Notes under the pieces: generated by a model
Seen by the model: the letters and a program-made list of their open reading frames with translations, nothing else
The model's database searches: none
Told to the model about the DNA's origin: nothing
Part shown: positions 6,680 through 10,468 of the stretch, in pieces
Numbering within the stretch: position 1 is the stretch's first letter
How the letters are laid out: each line of letters begins with the position of its first letter
Program-made: the position numbers and the translations under genes
Assembly (NCBI GenBank): GCA_017443165.1
Contig: JAFSOW010000165.1
Coordinates: 1-10,468 of the forward strand
Direction of reading: 5' to 3'
Source of the DNA: Acidaminococcaceae bacterium
Lineage (GTDB): Bacteria > Bacillota > Negativicutes > Acidaminococcales > Acidaminococcaceae
Length of the DNA: 10,468 nucleotides

Positions 6680-7582
6680 TCAATTAATCTTTTCCGTTTC
6701 AGCTGGTATATATGTCCTTGTTACAGCTTCTCTAGGGTCTTCCGGTGGAAGGAGTTTCCCGTTATACTCAACCTTCAAATCCTTCAGATTGCCGATCCGC
6801 ATAACAATATCCGAACTGCTGGTAAAGGTTTTGCTTTCCCCTTTCAGCAAATTTCCTTCAAACAACACCGTTCCTTTTTGATCGGTAACCCGCAGCCAGC
6901 ATTTCCCGGCAGAAGTAATCTTTAAATTTGTCATCTTTTTTGTTTTCCCGGAGGTTACTGCAGAAACGCTTTTTATTTCCCCGGGTTTTACTGCAGGATC
7001 ACTTTTTGTTTCCTGCTGCACGGCAGCCTGTTTCTCCTGTACCGTATTTTCTTTTCCTTTTAAGGCAGATTCTTTGTCCTGCTCTTTCGTTTCAATGTTC
7101 TTTTCTTTCGTTCCGGCGGAAGTGCCAACGCTGAACGGCAGGGAAAGATTTACCGCCCGGCCCGTCTGTGTCAGGTAATAATAAAACCCGCCGGCAGCTG
7201 CCAGCAGCAAGGCAAGTATGCCTATAATAATAAACAGCAGCCTGTGATCATTGCCGTTGCCGGAACCGATGTCCCTGTTGGATTTAAAGGTAGGACGGAC
7301 TTTAACATCCCGGGACTCCCGGATTGCGTTATTGTTTTTAACCGGGCGGTTTCCCGCGTTGGCAGCCTTATACTCTTCTACCAGCTTCGCACCGTCCAGA
7401 CCGAGATAATTACCATAGGTGCGCATTATCCCTTTCACAAAAACGTCACCCTGAAGCGTTGCAAAATCATTTTGCTCAATTGCCTCCAGATACGCTTTAC
7501 GAATATTGGTTTCCTGGGCTGCCCTGTCCAGAGACAGATTCTTAGCGACTCGCGCGTCCTGAAGAATTTTCCCAACATCCAT
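6680..7582 (-). CDS. rodZ: RodZ-like cell-shape protein (HTH domain, one membrane segment, DUF4115)
   Basis: RodZ (YmfM in Bacillus) is a bitopic membrane protein that links the actin-like MreB cytoskeleton to the wall-synthesis machinery. The 300 residues have the family layout. A cytoplasmic helix-turn-helix (HTH_25) spans about 3-70 (GKILQDARVAKNLSLDRAAQ opening; FVKGIMRTYGNYLGLD near 48-63). A basic juxtamembrane stretch runs about 78-113, then one membrane segment at about 114-137 (RLLFIIIGILALLLAAAGGF). A Lys/Glu-rich external linker covers about 158-216, and a beta-rich DUF4115 domain about 217-291 (CWLRVTDQKGTVLFEGNL). The linker carries a degenerate 11-residue repeat. The ATG at 7582 is preferred to 7603 because GGAGG lies 11 bases before it, whereas 7603 has no ribosome site; residues 1-7 of the longer form would also be atypical. 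It follows ftsK, as in other Firmicutes. Without an mreB context the role rests on homology by eye. Confidence 0.88.
   Translation of the reverse strand: MDVGKILQDARVAKNLSLDRAAQETNIRKAYLEAIEQNDFATLQGDVFVKGIMRTYGNYLGLDGAKLVEEYKAANAGNRPVKNNNAIRESRDVKVRPTFKSNRDIGSGNGNDHRLLFIIIGILALLLAAAGGFYYYLTQTGRAVNLSLPFSVGTSAGTKEKNIETKEQDKESALKGKENTVQEKQAAVQQETKSDPAVKPGEIKSVSAVTSGKTKKMTNLKITSAGKCWLRVTDQKGTVLFEGNLLKGESKTFTSSSDIVMRIGNLKDLKVEYNGKLLPPEDPREAVTRTYIPAETEKIN
6929..7024 (-). repeat. Three-copy degenerate tandem repeat in the rodZ linker
   Basis: Three units of 10-11 codons encode AVQQETKSDP, AVKPGEIKSVS and AVTSGKTKKMT (residues 187-218 of RodZ). At the DNA level the plus strand shows TTACTGCAG recurring 33 bases apart (ending at 6963 and 6996), next to similar T-rich blocks. 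The reading frame is kept, so this looks like slippage-type expansion in a disordered linker. Confidence 0.55.
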
Positions 7583-7593
7583 AGCGGCATCAT

Positions 7594-7598
7594 CCTCC
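7594..7598 (-). promoter_or_regulatory. Ribosome binding site favouring the shorter rodZ start
   Basis: GGAGG 11 bases before the ATG at 7582, inside the possible 7-codon extension. No comparable site precedes the ATGs at 7603 or 7600. The spacing is a little long, so the longer start is not excluded. Confidence 0.6.
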
Positions 7599-7612
7599 AT
7601 CATGCAACAATC

Positions 7613-7687
7613 AAAACCGCATACGGGTTTTCAAACTAAAACGATTGATTCCGACTTAACTGTTAAAACGGAAAAACCTTCTCCGTT
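7613..7687. other. Dyad cluster between ftsK and rodZ; possible weak attenuator
   Basis: Three small inverted repeats lie in the 103-base gap. Just at the ftsK stop, AACGGA and TCCGTT (7667-7687) form a 6-base stem with a 9-base loop followed by TTTT in the transcription direction. TTAACTGTTAA (7656-7666) is a dyad with 5-base arms. AAAACC and GGTTTT arms (7613-7631, 7-base loop) form a third. The stems are short and AT-rich, so strong termination is unlikely. No convincing promoter was found for rodZ. Confidence 0.3.
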
Positions 7688-10439
7688 ACTGACTGTCTGA
7701 AAAATTGTCCTTCTGCAGGAATTTATATTCCACTTCATCCCTGGACATCTTCAACTCCCGCGGCTTACTGCCGATAGCGGGCCCCACGATACCCAGTTCC
7801 TCCATGGCTTCCACCAGCCGCGCTGCCCGGTTGTAGCCGATACGGAACCGGCGTTGCAGCATGGAAGCAGATGCCTGTCCCAGGTCCAGCACTAAACGAA
7901 TCGCGTCATCCAGCAGTTCGTCCTGTCCCTGTTCTTCCTGCGCATCCCCGCTGCCGGCAGCCGCGTTTTTGGCTTCTTTCTGGCTGTCGCTGGGCAGTAC
8001 CACATTGGTAACTTCGTCGCTGTATTCAACAGGGATTGCCTGCTGTTTGATGAAATCGGTCACCCGGTTCAGTTCCTCGTCACTGACAAAAGCACCCTGC
8101 ACACGGGACGGTTTATTGGCTCCGATAGGATAATAGAGCATATCGCCTTTGCCCAGCAGTTTTTCCGCGCCGCCCATGTCCAGAATCGTACGGGAATCTG
8201 TCAGGGAAGAAACGGCAAAAGCAATGCGGGACGGGATGTTCGCTTTTACAATACCGGTAATGACATCGACTGACGGACGCTGGGTCGCCAGCACCATGTG
8301 GATACCGCAGGCCCGGGCCTTCTGGGCCAGACGCAAAATAGCGTCTTCCACATCGGCCGTGGCCACCATCATCAGATCGCTCATCTCGTCAATAACGATG
8401 ACAATATACGGCATTTTTTCTTCCGCCTGGGCATTATAGGCTTTGATATCCCTTACGCGGGTATCCGCAAAAGATTTATACCGCCGCTCCATTTCTGCTA
8501 CAGCCCAGTGCAATGCTGAAGCTGCTTTTTTTGCGTCAGTAACCACAGGCACCAGCAGATGGGGAATTCCGTTGTAATTGGTCAGTTCCACCACCTTGGG
8601 ATCGACCAGAATCAGTTTCACCTCGTCCGGACGGGCTTTGTACATGATGCCGGCCAGCAGCGTATTCACACAGACGGACTTGCCGCTGCCGGTAGTGCCC
8701 GCTACCAGCAGATGGGGCATCTTGGCAAGGTCAATCGTAATTACCTTGCCTTCTATATCCTTGCCCAGTCCGACACACAGCTTGGACGAACTCTTGCGGA
8801 CATCTTCACAGTCAACGATTTCCCGGAAGCTGACCATATCATTGGTAACATTCGGCGCTTCGATGCCGATAGCCGCTTTCCCCGGAATGGGCGCCTCCAC
8901 CCGGACGCCGGGGGCAGCCAGGCGCAACGCGATATCGTCCGCCAGGTTTACCACAGAGCTGACCTTTACGCCGGGCGCGGGTTCCAGTTCATACCGGGTA
9001 ACCGAAGGCCCCCGTGTCACGCCGGTTACTTTGGCATTGACCCGGAAATCCGCCAGGGTCTGTTCCAGCTTGCGGCACTGTTCTCTTACGTCGGAATCGA
9101 ACTGACGGCGGTTTGTCTTTTTTACCGGATTCAGAAGTTCCAGCGGCGGGAAAATGTACTCTTCTTTTTTCTGCTCTGTTTCTTTTTCTGCATCGGAATG
9201 TCCCGTTTCCATCTCTTTATTGGAAGCAGAACCAGCCGTTGCATTTTCGGAAACTTTTTCCTTCTCGTCTGCAGATTTCACGGATCCGTCCGTAACCCGG
9301 GTCACCCCGTTAGGTGTCAGAATAAAGCGCGGTTTCCCGGAAGTCACTTCGTCCGGTACCGGCAGTTCATGATCCATCTCTGTGCCTGCAGGCGTTTCCT
9401 CCCCGTTACCGGTAACAGAAGGTTCCTGAAACTCCTGCCCCGGAATGATGGCACCCTTCTCCCAGGGCGCCGGTTCCGGATTGTCGGTATGGCCCGTGAT
9501 AATACCGGACGCAGGGCGTAAAACCCTGGTTTCCTGTTGCTCAGGATAAATCTTAATTAAAGACGGCCTCTCTTTTTCCGTCTTGTCATGATTGGCCATG
9601 CGCTCCACAGGAACATAATTCCCGGATCCGGTCCCATCCGGCCGGGTGTTTTCCGGATCTGTTCCATCCGTATTCCTGTCCAGCGCCTTTTGGCCGAAAT
9701 TCAGAATCTTTTTAAAAGCAGATGGTTTGCGCACGTCATCATTAAAATCAGCAAACTCATCTTTGTTATACACATCCAGCGGGCTGGATTTTCTCTCCTC
9801 TGTATCCGTGCCGCCGAAAAACGGCCGGGGTTCCTGTTTCCCGGGAACATACCGGTCAGACTCTTCAGAATCGTTCTCCATGTTCCGGCGTTCCCGTCTT
9901 GCGCTCCGGATATCCTGAATCTTGTCCCCCGCTTTCGCCGTTAACGCAGCAACGGACAGTTTGCCTGTCAGCACCAGGCTGGCCAGCATACCGGCGACCA
10001 GCAAAATGACAGCCCCGGTAGCACCTGCCACCGCGTGCAGCACGTTAGACAGAAGCCCCCCGATAAAGCCGCCCCCCTGGGGCAAAAATGACGGTTCCGT
10101 TTCATAACCGAGAGGGATAAAGATATGATGCAGAAAACCAAGCAGGCAGACATAAAAAAGCATAGCCGCCCAGAATCCGCCGAACCGGACCAGGTTTTTC
10201 TTCAGGCGGAAATAACCGATTCCCATCGCGATAAAAATGAACGGGAAAATGATTGCGCCTAACCCGAAACCGTAGGACATCACTTCATGCAGGAACTCCC
10301 CGACAAAACCTGTAGGCAGCCCTGCGTAAGAAGCCAGCAGAAACAGCCCCGCTGCAATAAACAGGAGACCTTTCAGTTCGGTATTCTTTTGGCTTTTCTG
10401 TATTTCTTTTTCATTTTGTACTGCCGGTTGCTTTTTCAA
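7686..10439 (-). CDS. ftsK: FtsK/SpoIIIE family DNA translocase
   Basis: This is a septum-anchored hexameric ATPase that pumps chromosomal DNA during division or sporulation. The 917 residues show four N-terminal membrane segments (about 23-42, 55-78, 88-110, 125-157). A long hydrophilic, Pro/Glu/Asp-rich linker follows (about 185-430), then the alpha/beta motor domains: [20 protein letters not shown] near 475-494, Walker A GTTGSGKS at 581-588, LVDPKVVEL near 611-619, Walker B IVIDE ending at 685, and [13 protein letters not shown] near 717-729. A winged-helix gamma domain (about 843-905, LLDDAIRLV...[24 protein letters not shown]) reads polar DNA signals. Length is at the upper end of the family. 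TTG at 10439 is chosen because GAGG lies 7 bases upstream; GTG at 10454 would add five residues, and the frame stays open to the right edge, so a start outside the window is not excluded. FtsK and SpoIIIE cannot be separated by sequence alone. Confidence 0.95.
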   Translation of the reverse strand: MKKQPAVQNEKEIQKSQKNTELKGLLFIAAGLFLLASYAGLPTGFVGEFLHEVMSYGFGLGAIIFPFIFIAMGIGYFRLKKNLVRFGGFWAAMLFYVCLLGFLHHIFIPLGYETEPSFLPQGGGFIGGLLSNVLHAVAGATGAVILLVAGMLASLVLTGKLSVAALTAKAGDKIQDIRSARRERRNMENDSEESDRYVPGKQEPRPFFGGTDTEERKSSPLDVYNKDEFADFNDDVRKPSAFKKILNFGQKALDRNTDGTDPENTRPDGTGSGNYVPVERMANHDKTEKERPSLIKIYPEQQETRVLRPASGIITGHTDNPEPAPWEKGAIIPGQEFQEPSVTGNGEETPAGTEMDHELPVPDEVTSGKPRFILTPNGVTRVTDGSVKSADEKEKVSENATAGSASNKEMETGHSDAEKETEQKKEEYIFPPLELLNPVKKTNRRQFDSDVREQCRKLEQTLADFRVNAKVTGVTRGPSVTRYELEPAPGVKVSSVVNLADDIALRLAAPGVRVEAPIPGKAAIGIEAPNVTNDMVSFREIVDCEDVRKSSSKLCVGLGKDIEGKVITIDLAKMPHLLVAGTTGSGKSVCVNTLLAGIMYKARPDEVKLILVDPKVVELTNYNGIPHLLVPVVTDAKKAASALHWAVAEMERRYKSFADTRVRDIKAYNAQAEEKMPYIVIVIDEMSDLMMVATADVEDAILRLAQKARACGIHMVLATQRPSVDVITGIVKANIPSRIAFAVSSLTDSRTILDMGGAEKLLGKGDMLYYPIGANKPSRVQGAFVSDEELNRVTDFIKQQAIPVEYSDEVTNVVLPSDSQKEAKNAAAGSGDAQEEQGQDELLDDAIRLVLDLGQASASMLQRRFRIGYNRAARLVEAMEELGIVGPAIGSKPRELKMSRDEVEYKFLQKDNFSDSQ

Positions 10440-10446
10440 TTTGATA

Positions 10447-10450
10447 CCTC
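10447..10450 (-). promoter_or_regulatory. Ribosome binding site for the TTG start of ftsK
   Basis: GAGG (part of CGAGGT on the minus strand) 7 bases before TTG at 10439. It supports the TTG over the GTG at 10454, which has no purine-rich site in the 14 bases visible upstream. Confidence 0.5.
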
Positions 10451-10468
10451 GCACGCCAAACGTAAAGA

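Noticed and set aside
9454..9461. Match to the B. subtilis SpoIIIE recognition sequence GAGAAGGG on the minus strand, inside ftsK
   Set aside because: A single occurrence in a coding region is not evidence. Genome-wide strand skew would be needed.
8559..9521. Plus-strand open frame of 320 codons opposite ftsK
   Set aside because: It lies wholly antisense to the conserved motor domain and linker of FtsK, has no credible domain, is rich in His/Arg/Phe as expected of a complementary frame, and shows no promoter. It is a shadow frame.
9622..9670. Near-repeat of CCGGATC...CCATCCG in the ftsK linker
   Set aside because: The two copies encode similar but out-of-register low-complexity linker residues (DGTDPEN and DGTGSGN). 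This looks like ordinary drift or slippage in a disordered region.

Overview
The window is a compact bacterial housekeeping block. All seven recognisable protein genes lie on the minus strand, so they read from the right edge to the left. In transcription order they are: an FtsK/SpoIIIE DNA translocase, a RodZ-like membrane protein with a helix-turn-helix domain, a YgiQ-family radical SAM protein, a solute-binding lipoprotein, RimO (ribosomal protein S12 methylthiotransferase), CinA, and the first 289 residues of a DEAD-box RNA helicase that runs off the left edge. No tRNA, rRNA, mobile element, CRISPR array or phage gene was seen. The long plus-strand reading frames look like antisense shadows of these genes.

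The genes suggest a Firmicutes-type bacterium, possibly of the Negativicutes. The reasons are the ftsK - rodZ(ymfM-like) - cinA neighbourhood typical of Firmicutes, RimO and YgiQ in the same block, purine-rich Shine-Dalgarno sites and two TTG starts. Base composition looks balanced by eye. The genus cannot be fixed from the sequence alone.

Layout: 10439-7686 ftsK; a 103-base gap with three small dyads; 7582-6680 rodZ; 65-base gap; 6614-4755 ygiQ; 75-base gap; 4679-3675 lipoprotein, overlapping rimO by 4 bases (ATGA); 3678-2287 rimO; a 147-base gap with the clearest promoter in the window; 2139-847 cinA, overlapping the helicase by 23 bases; 869-1 helicase. The likely units are a long ftsK-to-rimO run with short gaps and a separate cinA-helicase unit with its own promoter.

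Functionally the block mixes chromosome segregation (FtsK), cell shape (RodZ), ribosome modification (RimO), nucleotide or NAD salvage (CinA) and RNA remodelling (helicase), plus one radical SAM protein of unknown function and one orphan binding lipoprotein. I found no convincing new system. The points most worth a second look are the orphan lipoprotein translationally coupled to rimO, cinA paired with a helicase instead of pgsA/recA, and the dyad-rich cinA promoter and leader.
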